This document shows positions 37,130 through 49,219 of a stretch of DNA of 64,000 nucleotides, in pieces. The stretch spans positions 81,240,541 through 81,304,540 of the forward strand of contig CM056376.1 in assembly GCA_029718625.1 (NCBI GenBank), written 5' to 3'. A program made the position numbers and the translations under genes. Numbering within the stretch: position 1 is the first letter of the stretch; each line of letters starts with the position of its first letter. Source of the DNA: Synaphobranchus kaupii. Taxonomy: Eukaryota; Chordata; Actinopteri; Anguilliformes; Synaphobranchidae. Below the pieces are notes generated by a model that had not been told where the DNA came from, ran no database searches, and was given only the letters and a program-made list of their open reading frames with translations.

Positions 37130-37955
37130 GTGTTCTCCACCTTTTTCTGTCTGGCTCCGATTAACTGAGCCCGATTGGCCACCTAGATTGCACTGCACAG
37201 ACAAGCCCGCCTTCCACCATGGACTGACCACAGTCAACTACTGGCACAGAAGACCCAGTACGCACAACGTGTTATTGTATTTAGCTAACATCCATAGACG
37301 ACTCACATGGACACGATCTCAGCTATGACTGATGCATAATGAATTGCTATTTCCCATCAAAACAGGTGCATCATGGCCAGACAGCAAACAGTCACAGCCT
37401 CTGAAGACAACACCTCTAATGGGATTTAAGCTATTAAATCCCCAGCGGCTGAGAAGGTGAATGGAAGAGGAAGGCCCACACCAAAGTCTGCCAGAAACCC
37501 TCCCTTCTTGCACATTATGCCAGTACTGATTGAGACTACATTAACATTTTGCCTCTAATTGCAGGCGAATTCCATATCTAGCATCACAGGGTCTTGCAGA
37601 TGTTCTGTTAAACTCCTTTTATATGGTGCCAGACATTACTATGAGCCTCCACGCATGTCCAAAGTCTCAAGTGTAGCAAGCTGATGTGCCAGTCAATTAT
37701 TTAGTGCATCTGAGCCAGAACAAATCTGAGCTTTGAGATGCATGGTGATGCAATCTTTTAGACATGGTGAGCTGAGCCTGGCAAATGTTTTCTGTTCAGC
37801 TTCTTGTGGACTGAAAGTTAAAGTAAAGTGTTATTTCCATGACAGATGAAGGGCCCAACCCATATTTGTCAGGAGAATTGCGGGGGCTAGAACTGCAATA
37901 AGCAGGACAAGAGCATATACGTGGTGCTGTGTCTGCAGCAGTGTGCTTTGACCCA
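37130..37955. other. Non-coding stretch
   Basis: No gene seen. Confidence 0.45.
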
Positions 37956-37959
37956 TTGA

Positions 37960-37969
37960 CCCCCCCCCC

Positions 37970-38014
<45 letters not shown>
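37960..38014. repeat. poly(C) followed by (AC)n
   Basis: Twenty-seven C residues (37960-37986) are followed directly by fourteen AC units (37987-38014). Confidence 0.92.
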
Positions 38015-38016
<2 letters not shown>

Positions 38017-38019
38017 CCC

Positions 38020-39545
38020 CCGGCACCACCCTTGGATGAGCTCCCACAAGGCCATGTGTTATTGGTTTATGAGCCTCAAGCTGATATTACCAAAAACCTT
38101 AGTCTGGCACAAAACCTCTGGACTCTGCGTCAGTTACGGCACCAAGTCAGCTGCAAATGAAATGCTGACACACCTGTCTCAGAGGGCCTATGGCCTTTTC
38201 GTCATGTATTCATTGCGAGGCCAAGAGGCCATGACTGGAGGAGTGATCGAAGCAGGCCCTTGCTGGCTGCAGCTACAGGGGCATATTCACAGTACAAGTA
38301 TCAGAGCTTAGAAACAATTGTCATTTATCCTTGTCAAGTGCTTTACTGGGCTGGAACTAAATAAATGAAAAAAAACACACCATAATCTCTGAAGCAAAAG
38401 ACAGATGCAAATATATCACGTGTTCAACGTAAATTACATATGTTGCTGGATGAGGACGTGAGCAAAGAAAATTACTAATGAAAGGTGAGAGTGGAGTAAC
38501 CCTTAATTTCAGACGAGATGTGCTTTGAGCTATTTCCAGTTGCTGCCACAAAAGAAATAAATAATCCAAACCTCACAGTAGTGCAGAGCTAAAATGCCTC
38601 CAGGGGTAGATAGCACTGTACTTAAGGAAAGCAATCTGTGATGATCAAATTATTTTTCACAGACCATTGGACCAAGAGACAAATTCCCGTCAATACCACC
38701 ACTTCTCGGTAAGACGTTACTCATTTCTGGAGCCTGTTAAGCCCGCGGGATCCTTACACAGCAGGCTGCCATGTGTTTGTCATCCTCACTAATAGATACG
38801 TAATCTTTCCTGAGGGACCCAATACAGGGGAATGCGATATAGCTTTTCTTCTCTGTTTTGGAAGGATCAATATGCTAAAAGCGAGTTAAAAATTATTTTT
38901 CAAAAAGTGTAATTGCTTTCACATATCACGGGAGGTTGTTGATTCTACCGTTGCTCGCGTACTACTCTTGCGGAGGTTGGGAGTTGGGTTAGAGACTGGA
39001 GCAGAGGGAGACTGCAGTCTACATGACCATGGACAGCTTCCCAGAGTGTTACTGAGTCAATTTAGTGTCATAACAATTGACTTCAAAAAAAGTGAAAGGA
39101 CAGTTTCTTAAATGAATATAGGAGGATGTGGAATGTGGCTTGTATAGTGTCTGTGAAAAATATTGGTGAAAGTTTAGTCGTAAGTTTACTTGTATCATTT
39201 TGAAATCAGTACTTTAGTAAGAACACAGTTCTGTAGGAAATGGTTACACAGGGACATTTTGGGACTCTGGCTTTCTGATCATGAGACTGGGCCCCCTGCG
39301 GAGTCATTCACAATTAACACTCCTGATCAACTGAGGCACAATGGAGTGTCTGTCCCCTTCTTCATGTAACGCTGAGATGAACACAGACTGCTTGATCGAT
39401 CAGGCACCGGGTTGGGCAGGAACTCCCCCCTCTTTTGAGAAGGAGAGACAGGACCCCAATTTAGCACAGACACACACACATACCCTGAGGTGATTGGAAA
39501 TGGCTGATCCATCTGTATTTATCGATGGTTCCAAGGAAATGAGCC
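38020..39545. other. Non-coding stretch
   Basis: No gene or clear repeat seen. Confidence 0.45.
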
Positions 39546-39551
39546 AATATT

Positions 39552-41821
39552 CTGCCCTACTAAGGCAAAAGGCAGTAACTCCCAATTTTGTCAAAATTGA
39601 GTTATTATCATTTTTGGTACAAAATAGACTGACTTTATCATGTGGGTAAATATTCTAGCTCCATTGTGTTGTTTATTTGGTGAAATGAGGGGTCATGTTT
39701 ACAGTAACTCCAAAAAGTTGCTGGAAAACTAAGCCAAACCACAGTAACTGGAGTTACTGAGTTTTATCTTAGTTTCCCCGTTTTATAGACTGGAGTTACT
39801 GTGTTTTACCATAGTATTGTAGCCTAGACTATATCATGTTCTCTCTGTCACTGACTGAACACTGTCACGGTCACTGAAACCACTGCACTGTCACTACACA
39901 TACATATTTAACTTAACTGTGTAAAGTTAAAGAGTATTCCCGATGGGAAATGATGGTTGAACTTGCCCTGAAAAGACGTCACCCAGATACAGGTAAGAAC
40001 TAATTAAATCAGTAACGTTAATTTGATTGCTGCAGTGTCATGTTACAAAATTAAACCGTGAACGAGTGCGCAAATTCGCTTTCTATGCCAGCAGTAGCTA
40101 ACGTTAGCTAACACATTAGCTAGTGCGATAGACAAAACATTATTGCTCCCTTAAAATGTCTGAAATAAGTAACTAATTAGCTAGTGGTATGGTTTTGGCG
40201 ATTGTTGTTATTGTGAAATTTCATGTGCTAGAAGTGGCATATTGAGACCGTTTTAGCTGCCCCATAGAAGTGAATATTTCGCCACTATTTGTACTCATAT
40301 CATGGCCAGGTAACTACACAACCCAAAGTTCTACCAAACTTCGGTTGTGCTTTAACAACACATTGACATCGCTATTCACGTGTCTGTAACGTTAGCTATC
40401 GTCGCGCATTACCTGCTCCCTTAAAATGTCTCAAATGAGTAACCAAGTAGCCTAGCTAACTAAGTGGTATGGTTTTGGCAATTGTCTTTATTAAATGGAT
40501 TTTATTAACATGATGCATTCGCCCGACCTGCCTGATGTTATTTCATGAAAACCAGCAACTGCATTGCGCATTTAAAATGTTTAAAAATAACATTTAAAAC
40601 AGATTAATTTTTCTTTCAAATTAGTTGCGGATTAAAGCATTAGTTGATTAATATGTTAATCTATACAGCCCTAAAAAGTATTGCATTCAGAAATACATTT
40701 GGGAAAAGGCAGAAGCGATACTGAAGAATGTCATGTTGTCATTGCTCAGATCAGCAAGCACACGCACGGGTGTAGCATCTCTCTGAGTGCCATTCTAGTT
40801 TTGTATTTGTTTTCGTTCATTTCTTTTTGCCCCTCTCACCCCTCCCTCTCACTCTTACTTTTCATTGCTTCCATTGTAAATATGTTCAAAATTAATTGTG
40901 AAAATGAAATGTTCCTGAAAATAAAATTATTTCTGTGACATCTATTTAACAGCTATATAAAAATATTAAAACAATAACACTTTAATTCATTATTGATTGG
41001 AATTTTTTGCATTATTTATCTACCATGTTCCAGTAGATTAGTATTGAACATTGATTAATTTAAACAATTGCTATGTGGATTCCAAAACAGAATATGTAAT
41101 GTTCTGTAACTTGAACTAAATAACGAGTAAATCATTTAAATGTTACTTCGGCACAATGACTCACAAGTTTAGTCCTTTACTGTGGCTACTTATTAATTGA
41201 CATGCTATAATTTATATGGGTTGCAGCAATACAGCATGATTTGAAGGACAGAGTAATGCTTTCCCCTTTATTTTGGGAACAAGACACACCCAGTATATCA
41301 CAGTAAGTTACACTACTAGAAATGCACTGTAACCTAGATCTCAATATAAATACCGTTATGTATATCAATTTATTTGTCTTTATCTTTCTTTCTCGCTCGT
41401 AGTCATCTAACGTTAGATTTCTGTTTGTCCATTTCTCTTTGCGTGTTGCATTGGGAAGCTGCTGAAGAACGTTGACATTACCGTCAGCGTTTTAACAAAA
41501 AAAGTTATTTTATGAAATACAAAAAATGTAGGAGGCGGGGCGAAAGCGGTACTGGAAACACTTCTTAAACATCGATATCCAACATTTATATAACATTCAT
41601 ATACTTTATGATTATATAATTTTATACCAGAGTCATTTTTCTTACACATTTTTTGAATTTCCAGTGTTTTAAATTATCTGGTGCTTACACTTTAATAAAA
41701 TATTATATCATTATTAGTGAACAAACCACCCCATCTCCAATGATCTGCCTATTAATAATTTGGCTGGACAATAGAAAAACTTCCCTCTGAGGAGTTACTG
41801 CCTTTTGCCTTAGTAGGGCAG
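39552..41821. mobile_element. 2.27-kb DNA element with perfect 31-bp TIRs, no gene
   Basis: Positions 39552-39582 and 41791-41821 are perfect inverted repeats, starting ctgccctactaaggc. The interior is AT-rich and has no frame above 85 codons, so it is non-autonomous despite its size. It contains a diverged internal duplication (40148-40206 and 40420-40485, both with ggtatggttttggc). The flanking bases are tatt on both sides, a possible 4-bp target duplication, and I cannot place it in a superfamily. Confidence 0.75.
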
Positions 41822-41849
41822 TATTGTATGCCCTAAAGCCATCTACCAA

Positions 41850-42780
41850 TTGGGATCAAAGGGATTTTGACCATAAAAACCCATGGAACTTTACCAACTT
41901 GACGCTGGTGGGAAAGACGCAGTCTAACCCCTACCAGCCACACCACTGAACCCGGACGGCTCTGATGGTAAAGACGCTGTCTTACGCCTACCAGACGCAC
42001 CACTGAAACCCTGACGGACTTCTGCGTTTCCCAACCCGCATCTCGCCTGATCACCGAGACAGTGTTGGCCTGCCACCGTCCATGAAATAAACCAAGCTGG
42101 TTTGTTTTCAACAGCTGTTTTGAGGACATGTTTCTTCAAACTGTTCCTCTACTGTCTCCCTTGCGGCTGGACCCAAGTGGAGATCTGTGCACGTCCACGT
42201 CGACCTGACTGGAAACCTGTCGCGACCCGACTTCAGAGAAGAAGTCTCCAGGAGTCCACGCACTTGCCGGGACCTTGGACGAGCTGACGAGCTGACGTCA
42301 CTTAATGGAATCAAGACTGGCCTCCCTTTGTTACCGTTAAGTATTGAAACGCATTTTATTTAGCACTGACATCAATTGATAGGCTAGCGTAAAACCTGTA
42401 ATACCCAGTTGAGGTCATTTTACTGCTGGTTCCTACTTTTGTTTGTATTTTGTTTTGCTATGCGCGTTTCGGTCGGGAATAGCCAATTTCCCTGACCTTA
42501 TAGTTTTACACTGTTAAAACTTTATGAGACTGATAAAATGAGCTAACCACAAAATATAGTTTCACGTGTCATTAACCCATAACACAAACTAACCTTTGTT
42601 AATAGTAGGACTGTTAGCTTTATTTAGCTGTCACATAATTATCATTTCCTCTGATTAAGATTAAGTCATAGAATATATTCCTCATGTTATATCAATTATT
42701 GTTTCTATTATTCACATATTCATAGTTGTAGCCAATAAAACATATGTCATTTTTCCAACCCATTGTCGTGTCTATGTTAT
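41850..42780. other. GC-richer block, possibly retroelement-derived
   Basis: A GC-richer segment (41880-42300) contains two imperfect 58-bp tandem units (about 41900-41957 and 41960-42018, both with caccactgaa) and an aataaa near 42086. It is followed by AT-rich text with another polyadenylation signal (ccaataaaac near 42734). The layout would suit an LTR or the 5' leader of a retroelement, but no coding sequence or clean borders support that. Confidence 0.25.
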
Positions 42781-42799
42781 TTCACTAAGTTGGGCTCTA

Positions 42800-45700
42800 C
42801 TGATGTATAGAATTCTAATTGAGTGTTGAACTTAATTAATTCTGAATAAAAGTGACCACACCTCACTACAGTTTTTTAGATGTATAAAGGGTGTATGCAT
42901 TGTGTATATGTTACTCACCTTTTTTACACTGAAAATGTTTTTGTTGAGATATCACCTCTTTTTAGTGTAACGTAGGCCTACACAATATGCATCAATTTCA
43001 GAAGGCTGACAACAACTGAGTCACAGCATTATTTTATTTCATGAATAAACAGGGCATCATTCAGAGCTTGTAACAAATGAATAAAGTGTATTCTGCACAA
43101 CTTCACTTCAAATAAACAATAAATTCTTAAGGGAATTGTTCTATCACTGGAATGTTAGCTAATGTGCTATTGTTAATTGAACATTTGAAGTGTAGGTAAC
43201 TAACAAGTATACTAGGTAGGAAGAAAACTATGACATGTGTCATGACATGAATTAGAAAACTACACTTCAGTAGTTCCATTATAAGTTAACTGCCAAACAG
43301 GCTACACCAAGACAAGTCATATGTGGTTTTCTAGCTGGCTAGACCAGTGTCTTTTTGGTAAAGAATTAGCCTATAAAGTTATCCATAGATGACAGAAGCT
43401 AGTAAGCTAGCTGCCAGTTAGTGAAACTGTTTACAACATTAATTTAAATTATGTCTTCTTCCATGATTCTTCCATACTTTTTGTTATTTGACACTTTGAT
43501 GTGATGTGAGTTTGAATGACCAAATTCTCATCAGTTGGTAAGATGAAAAACAGGGCAAGTTACTTTAAATAATTTAGGAAGCATTGGGTAGCATTGCTTT
43601 GGAATACAGCTTGTTTAATTTGTGCGAACTAAAATAGCCAATGTTGTTTGCTGTAGGCTGATATCAATAGGCTAGCCTACTTTTAATTGCAGGCCTAGAT
43701 TTTGCTAGTTTTCTTATACTTTTATCAAACCTAGCATTGAAAAGCCTCTAAATCCCCATCACTGCCTGCTTCACCAATTTAAACACTAAATGGAAATCCT
43801 TAGCCAATCCAGGAAGAATACACACTGGGTTAGGCTACTGTGTGTAGCCTCTGAGTGATTTATTTATTTTAAATCTTTCACTCTTCTACATGCTGTCAAT
43901 CAGGCTATCTCAGCCAGCAGTGTTCTACTTTTGTTGCCCTTGTTACCATAGTGATCTCCACGTCAAAGAACCGCGTGCTAACACACTCTCTGCCTCTTTC
44001 CAGCCGGCACCACTGCCCAGCGATCGCTGGAAACTGAAAGCCTGCAATCCGCTGATCGATTCCCAACGTGCACCCGCCCGTTCCGACACTTTCATTATTC
44101 AGCCATTAAGTCTCAGCGGGCAGCGAAAACAGCGCAGGATTTAACTCACTGGGAGAAATCGATTAATCACATGCTTAATATAAACCATTTTCATAAGCTA
44201 ATTAGGCTACACAGAAAACAAAAAAACGTTGTGACAACTTTGTTGAGACGACTTTAAAAGTTGAACCTTCTGAGAACAGTCACAACGTTGTTGGTATGTA
44301 GAAAATGTTGTCACAATGTCATGTGTTTGCTGGGAAGGCTACACTCACACTCTTAAACTAAATATCTATTTCTGTTCATTCTCTTGCAGCCAACTGGTTA
44401 CAGTAGGCTAGCTAGTGACTATGCCAGGCTACATTGTTGAAGGCGCGCATAGCCAATACCGAGAACACAATAGGCTATTTGAAGTTTTGAGCCAACCAAC
44501 AGCATTCCAATGGTAACCGTAAACGCGGAGGGAGGGGCTGTTGACACAGTTCGGTACCCGACAAAAATCAATTTCCAGAGACTAGATGAAGAGAGACTCT
44601 TCCACGGGAGACTAGTTGAAGCGGTGGAATCCCGCGGAGACTCCCGCTGGGAACCCCGCTAATGATCTCTCTCTGAATATCACCCATCAGCAAAGTAGGC
44701 TACTGCATCATCACCCACATAGAGAAAGCTGCGGCTTAGCCCCTCACAACGGACCTGGCTAACAAGACATGGTTCCTCACTTCATTGCACAATTCATTGC
44801 AGCTTTAGATTTTTTTCTAACTGCAGAGGACAAAACCCACGAGGACCAGAATGTAGGCTACAATGCGTTTGGAGTGGGCTACAGTTGGATTGTCGAAAAC
44901 AGGGAATAGTCCTCCAGTGCGTCGTGTGTAGGCTATAAATCGTGACGCAGTCGTTCCAAATTTTCCGGACATTTAATTTCTTGTTCCGACGTTGATCTGC
45001 AACCTTCTTTCCAATGCCTATAGTGGCATAAACTGATAGTTCATAAAATAATCGTCATGATGGCATCTTAAGTAGAGGTATTTTAAGAAGATGAATAGGC
45101 TACTTGTATTCGAGCAGACTCCTGCAAGCGGTTTTCTTTGAAGCCACTTAGCTCTTATAAAGTGTGCCGTTAGCACCCCATTCCTGCTGTTATTGGCATT
45201 TCAGAAAAAAATATAGCTTAATAAGTAGAATTTCACATAGGCCTAATAGTAATTGAGTTTAACATGTTTCATTTTTACTTTTATGCAGCTGTTTAGAATG
45301 GGTATCCATGCCCTTTCTTGTAAAGTGCTGCAATTAATCCAGATATAGGCTACGGTTTGTGTTTGCTTATAAATTATCTTGTAATGATTTTGTAATGTTA
45401 GAGTACAACTTTTAAAAATGATTGTTTATGTGTGCTACACATAGGCTACCTAAGTGTCGTTACCACCATGCAAGTGTCGTTAAGGGATGGAATATGGTTT
45501 GAAAAAGCTAATAATAAGAACAAATTTAAGGTTAAGATTGTGCCTAGCTTTAATAAAAATTGGTTCAGCTTTGGCGCTGAAGAAAAATATTTAGCCCATT
45601 TTAGCTTCAGAAAATCTAGTTGATCAAACGGGTCGCTTCTGGAATCCTGCTCTGTATAGATCAATGACAGAGCTATCCCATTTGTTTCCACCCACTCCAA

Positions 45701-46150
45701 ATTAGCTCGGGGGGGGGGGGGATGCTGTACTGGTAGCTCTTTAAATAAACCAAGTGACGCAATAATGTACTATACTTTCAGTGAACAAATCGGTGGTTAA
45801 ATCATTTGCAACGATCGAAAAATACCATTACATAACAGAAGAGTTTAGTTTTCTTTTAGGCTGTATGGCGCACAGCTATAGGCTTCCTAGCCAACAGAAA
45901 TCAACACAGTTCACGTGAGTCTTATTATGAGCAGGTTCTGCAGGTAAGATCGAGGCGTTAAAAATACAAACATTTCATCAGTATGCCCACAAATGAGCAA
46001 TAATCATTATCATGTAATCACTGCAAATACGATTTTTATACTTCCCTGAAGTAGGTAGCCTAAGCTATCCGTCACTCTCTTCAATGTGATACAAATTGAA
46101 CAGATCTTATATCAAATATTCAAACTGGAATATGCATGATCTTAAAAATA
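42800..46150. other. Presumed iqsec3 intron 1, proximal part
   Basis: This lies immediately downstream of the presumed splice donor of exon 1. I see no exon. It includes a 13-base poly(G) at 45709-45721 and, near 44230-44330, several variants of the phrase gttgtgacaac/cacaacgttg. CpG is more frequent near 43960-44160 and 44520-44660. Confidence 0.4.
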
Positions 46151-46180
46151 TATATTTCAGAGAAAAATGAAGCCGCTTAC

Positions 46181-46698
46181 TCTGCTTTCCTGGCAAGTCC
46201 CACCGACCTGCAGAGTGTCGTTGGTGCCTGGGGTACCAGCGACTTGCAGCTTGCGCTCTTTTTGTCCTCCTCGGCGGACTCGGGGCTGGACTTCCCCGGC
46301 TGTGGGGACTGAGAGGAGGTGGGCACCAGCTGCAGTTGCTGCGGCTGATGAGTTGGTGGTGGAGGCGGCGGTTGCTGTGGCTGTGTCGGCAGATTTTGAA
46401 CCTGCTGTGGAGGATGACCTGGAAGGGTCGCGGTTTTATTCGCGGGATGCTGATGCGGGAGGACAGGCGGCTGCGGGCTGGTGCTCGGCGGGGAAGGGTG
46501 ATGGTGATGGTGGTAGTGATGCGCCTGGTGCGGGTCCTTCAGCTGGCGGTTCTCGCCAATTAGTTCCTCCACCTTCCTTTCCAGCTCGTCTATCCGCTGC
46601 CTCTGCGTCTGGATCAAACTCTGCTGGTTCTGAACGATGGTCGTCAGTTCTTTCAGATAGAGGACAGCTTTCATGGGATTATCTAACAGGCTCTCCAT
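46181..46698 (-). CDS. iqsec3: IQSEC3, first coding exon
   Basis: IQSEC proteins are Arf GTPase exchange factors with an N-terminal coiled coil, an IQ motif, a Sec7 catalytic domain and a PH domain. IQSEC3 acts at inhibitory synapses with gephyrin. This exon gives only the N-terminus. Residues 1-55 (starting [19 protein letters not shown], then [20 protein letters not shown]) are close to the IQSEC3 start in other vertebrates and form the coiled coil. A His-rich run, then Pro- and Gln-rich low-complexity sequence follow to about residue 172. The ATG at 46698 has G at -3 and +4. A donor GTAAGC starts at 46180, after 518 coding bases; an alternative GT lies about 30 bases upstream. A TAA follows four bases into the intron. 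The Sec7, IQ and PH exons must lie further left and were not found, so whether the gene is iqsec3a or iqsec3b cannot be told. Confidence 0.9.
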
Positions 46699-46990
46699 AC
46701 CGGTTATTCGGCGTTTAACGTGTTATTTAAATGAGTGTTTTGTTCGGTACTCGTCTATGTAAAGAGTGGATCGAAGATGCTCTCCGCAACTGTCAGGCGT
46801 CTGTGTGCGAAGGCGCTGGAGTACCCTGGTCCTCTCCTTGCCTACGCGGTGAAGATGATGGAAATGGTACTGATGCGAGAGATCAACACAAGACCGGATT
46901 GGACGAGGGACTGGAGTAGAGGCATGATGTCAACACGTACAATGGTGCGGCTAGCTTGCGTACAGTCGTTAACTCTTTCAAGGCTACCTT
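46699..46990 (-). promoter_or_regulatory. iqsec3: Presumed iqsec3 5' UTR and promoter
   Basis: The CpG-rich composition of the exon continues through this stretch and then drops. A TATA-like atttaaataa lies 20-40 bases before the ATG on the minus strand, probably too close to be the working core promoter. Plus-strand frames here are shadows of the GC-rich sequence. The start site cannot be fixed from sequence alone. Confidence 0.4.
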
Positions 46991-47214
46991 TTTAAAAGTT
47001 GTAAATGCATATGACAGCCAGTGACATGACTGAAAAACGAAGTGCTTTAAAGACTAATGAAAGTGTTTATATTGAAAGTGCAATCTTTCATTGCGACCCG
47101 TTGAATTGTTTAAAAATTATTCTCCCGTAGGCTATGCTCCGGTAGCCAATATTTCTCTCTCCGAGTATTTCCCCGTTGTGAGTGCTTTTTCTTCGCAAAC
47201 AGTAACGATTTTCG

Positions 47215-47264
47215 TAGCGTTGAATATAGACAGGAGCGTAGGTAGCGTTGAATATAGACAGGAG
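47215..47264 (+). repeat. Two copies of a 22-bp word
   Basis: The word tagcgttgaatatagacagg, plus two further bases, occurs at 47215-47236 and again at 47243-47264, a period of 28 bp. Confidence 0.9.
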
Positions 47265-47354
47265 AAAAAGACCTCTGAGATTCTAGAGGAACGTGACGAA
47301 CAGCTATGCCGGGTGAGATGCAAGACTATTAGCCTACCGAACTGGGCTGCTGAT

Positions 47355-47600
47355 GTTAACCCAAAATAACTGGAACATAACGTTGAAATAACTGGCATCT
47401 AACATAACACTGAAATCAGTTTTGTCAAAGAAAACACTAGGAACTGCTTTTTCATAACACTGAAATAACGGATGTCCAGGATAGCAATGAAATAAATGAC
47501 GATAAATGACATAACAGGAAAATAATTGTTGTTAACACAACGCTGAAATAACAACGCTGCACGCAGTGGTGTCTGAACACTGAAATAACTGCAATAGAAT
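47355..47600 (+). repeat. Diverged tandem repeat around 'acactgaaataac'
   Basis: The word acactgaaataac and close variants (acgttgaaataac, acgctgaaataac) recur at least six times at uneven spacing. It looks like an old minisatellite. No coding is seen from 47000 to 48420 otherwise. Confidence 0.6.
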
Positions 47601-47799
47601 ACAAACTGAGAAAACGGCTTTGCATATCAATAGCCTATAATGGAATATGACAAAATATAGAACTAACTCTGATATAAAAAATACTTGTCTTTTTAAATAA
47701 AACTTTATCCATTGCGATCGAAGATGACATCTATCGACATCTATCATATAATAGAATGGAAATGTAGCCTATACTGCTTAACACATAGGACTGGAATAA

Positions 47800-48420
47800 C
47801 TGGTGTCTGACATAGGCTACCATTGTAGCCTGCAACTGATTTGTACACGCAGGTGATTAGAAATATTGAAGGAGCTGTCTCACTGTAGGTGTTAGGCATA
47901 CTATAGCCTATGTCTATGACAATGAGCTAGGCTACTCAGTCTATGGAAACTGCATTGAAGGTGCCTGTTCTCAGGAGAACATCCACAATGTATGCTGGTG
48001 TTTACCTTGTATGCCAAAACTGCAAGTCATCTCATGCCAAGTCTGAACAAACACTTCCGCATCTGTTGTCTCAGCCTTTGCCTATACGGCCATTACGTGC
48101 CCATTGAAGCATATTAGCCAAATAAAGTATGATTTTGTTGTGTGAAAAATCTGTTTGTGCCTTCCCTCATTAGAACCCACCACAGGGAAGTGGAGAAGCC
48201 AACAAAAGAACGTGAAAATATTGTCCAGTTATGATTTCTTGCAGAGGTGAAGAGCTCCTGCAGAGAACTGGTGTGCACTGAAATATACTTGTTCTCAGTT
48301 CTCCATTACTGATTATCTTGCTCTCACTCTTTCTCTCACTCTCTCTCACTCTCTCTCTCAGACACACACACACACACACACATAATGTTCATGCATATGC
48401 ACATAGACACATGCACACAC
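47800..48420. other. Non-coding stretch with CT/CA microsatellite
   Basis: No gene seen. A (CT)n run followed by (CA)n covers 48321-48382, just before the Tc1 remnant. Confidence 0.5.
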
Positions 48421-48424
48421 GTTA

Positions 48425-49116
48425 TCCTTTCCAAAAAATTAGAATATCATGGAAAAGTTGTTTTTTTCCATAATTCCATTCAAAAAGTGAAACTTTCATA
48501 GATTATAGATTCATTACACACAAAGTGAAATATTTCTAGCCTTTATTTGTTTCATTTTTCATAATTTTGGCTTACAGCTCCAGAAAACCCCCAAAACAGT
48601 ATTTCAAGAAATTAGAATAGTGTGTCGAAAATCAGCATTTACTTCAGTTATTTCAGAGAATGAGTGGAGTGGCTTGACTCGAGGAATCCGACAGTTGTAG
48701 CCCATGTCCCGGATACGTCTGTACGTGGTGGTTTTTGAAGCGCTGACTCCAGCCTCAGTCCACTCCCTCTGCATCTCCGCCAAATTTTGGAATCGTCTTT
48801 GCTTGACAATCCGCTGAAGCCTACGGTCATCTCTTTTGCTTGTGCGCCTTCTCCTGCCACATTTTTCCCTTCCACTAAACTTTCTATTGATATGCTTGGA
48901 CACTGCACTCTGTGAACAGCCAGCCTCCTTAGCGATTACCTTTTGTGGCTTACCCATCTTCTGGAGGGTGTCAATGATGGTCTTCTGGCCAATTGTCAAG
49001 TCTGCAGTCTTCCCCATACTGAACCAAACTGAGATAAACTTTGCAGGTGTTTTGAGTAAATTAGATGATAGCGTGACACTCAGTCTAAAACAATCATTCT
49101 CTGAAATAACTGAAGT
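48425..49116 (-). mobile_element. Second Tc1-like element, truncated and deleted
   Basis: The left (3') end starts after a TA with tcctttccaaaaaattagaa and runs about 238 bp to 48662. A 22-bp word beginning acttcagttatttc at 48641-48662 is the perfect inverse of 49095-49116, which marks the inner edges of long TIRs. The right TIR is broken directly after these 22 bp. This family differs from the Sleeping Beauty-like copy at 1217-2195. Confidence 0.75.
48604..49017 (-). pseudogene. Tc1 transposase N-terminal fragment fused to TIR sequence
   Basis: From the ATG at 49017 the protein reads MGKTADLTIGQKTIIDTL, then the helix-turn-helix wording AGCSQSAVSKHIN, a basic GRRRRTSKRDDRR linker and the second DNA-binding segment to CRIPRVKPL. 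This is the Tc1 DNA-binding half. The whole DDE domain is missing. After RVKPL the frame runs straight into the inverted-repeat sequence for about 20 residues and stops at 48604. The upstream 65 codons of the same open frame are 5' non-coding element DNA. It could still encode a DNA-binding-only protein, but there is no sign of host use. Confidence 0.85.
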
Positions 49117-49219
49117 TATGTTACCATTACCGCAATAACAGGATAGCTGTGTGCAAATTGCTGGACAGCAACAACTACTGTTTAGCTGTTGATAAATCAT
49201 AACATCTATCATTTTAAAG

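Noticed and set aside
42465..42485. Second hammerhead candidate around cgcgtttcggtcg (minus strand gaccgaaacgcgc)
   Set aside because: No CTGANGA box lies upstream on the minus strand, and no stem I can be drawn.
46167..46718. 183-codon plus-strand frame over the iqsec3 exon
   Set aside because: It is antisense to the IQSEC3 N-terminus, whose homology is specific.
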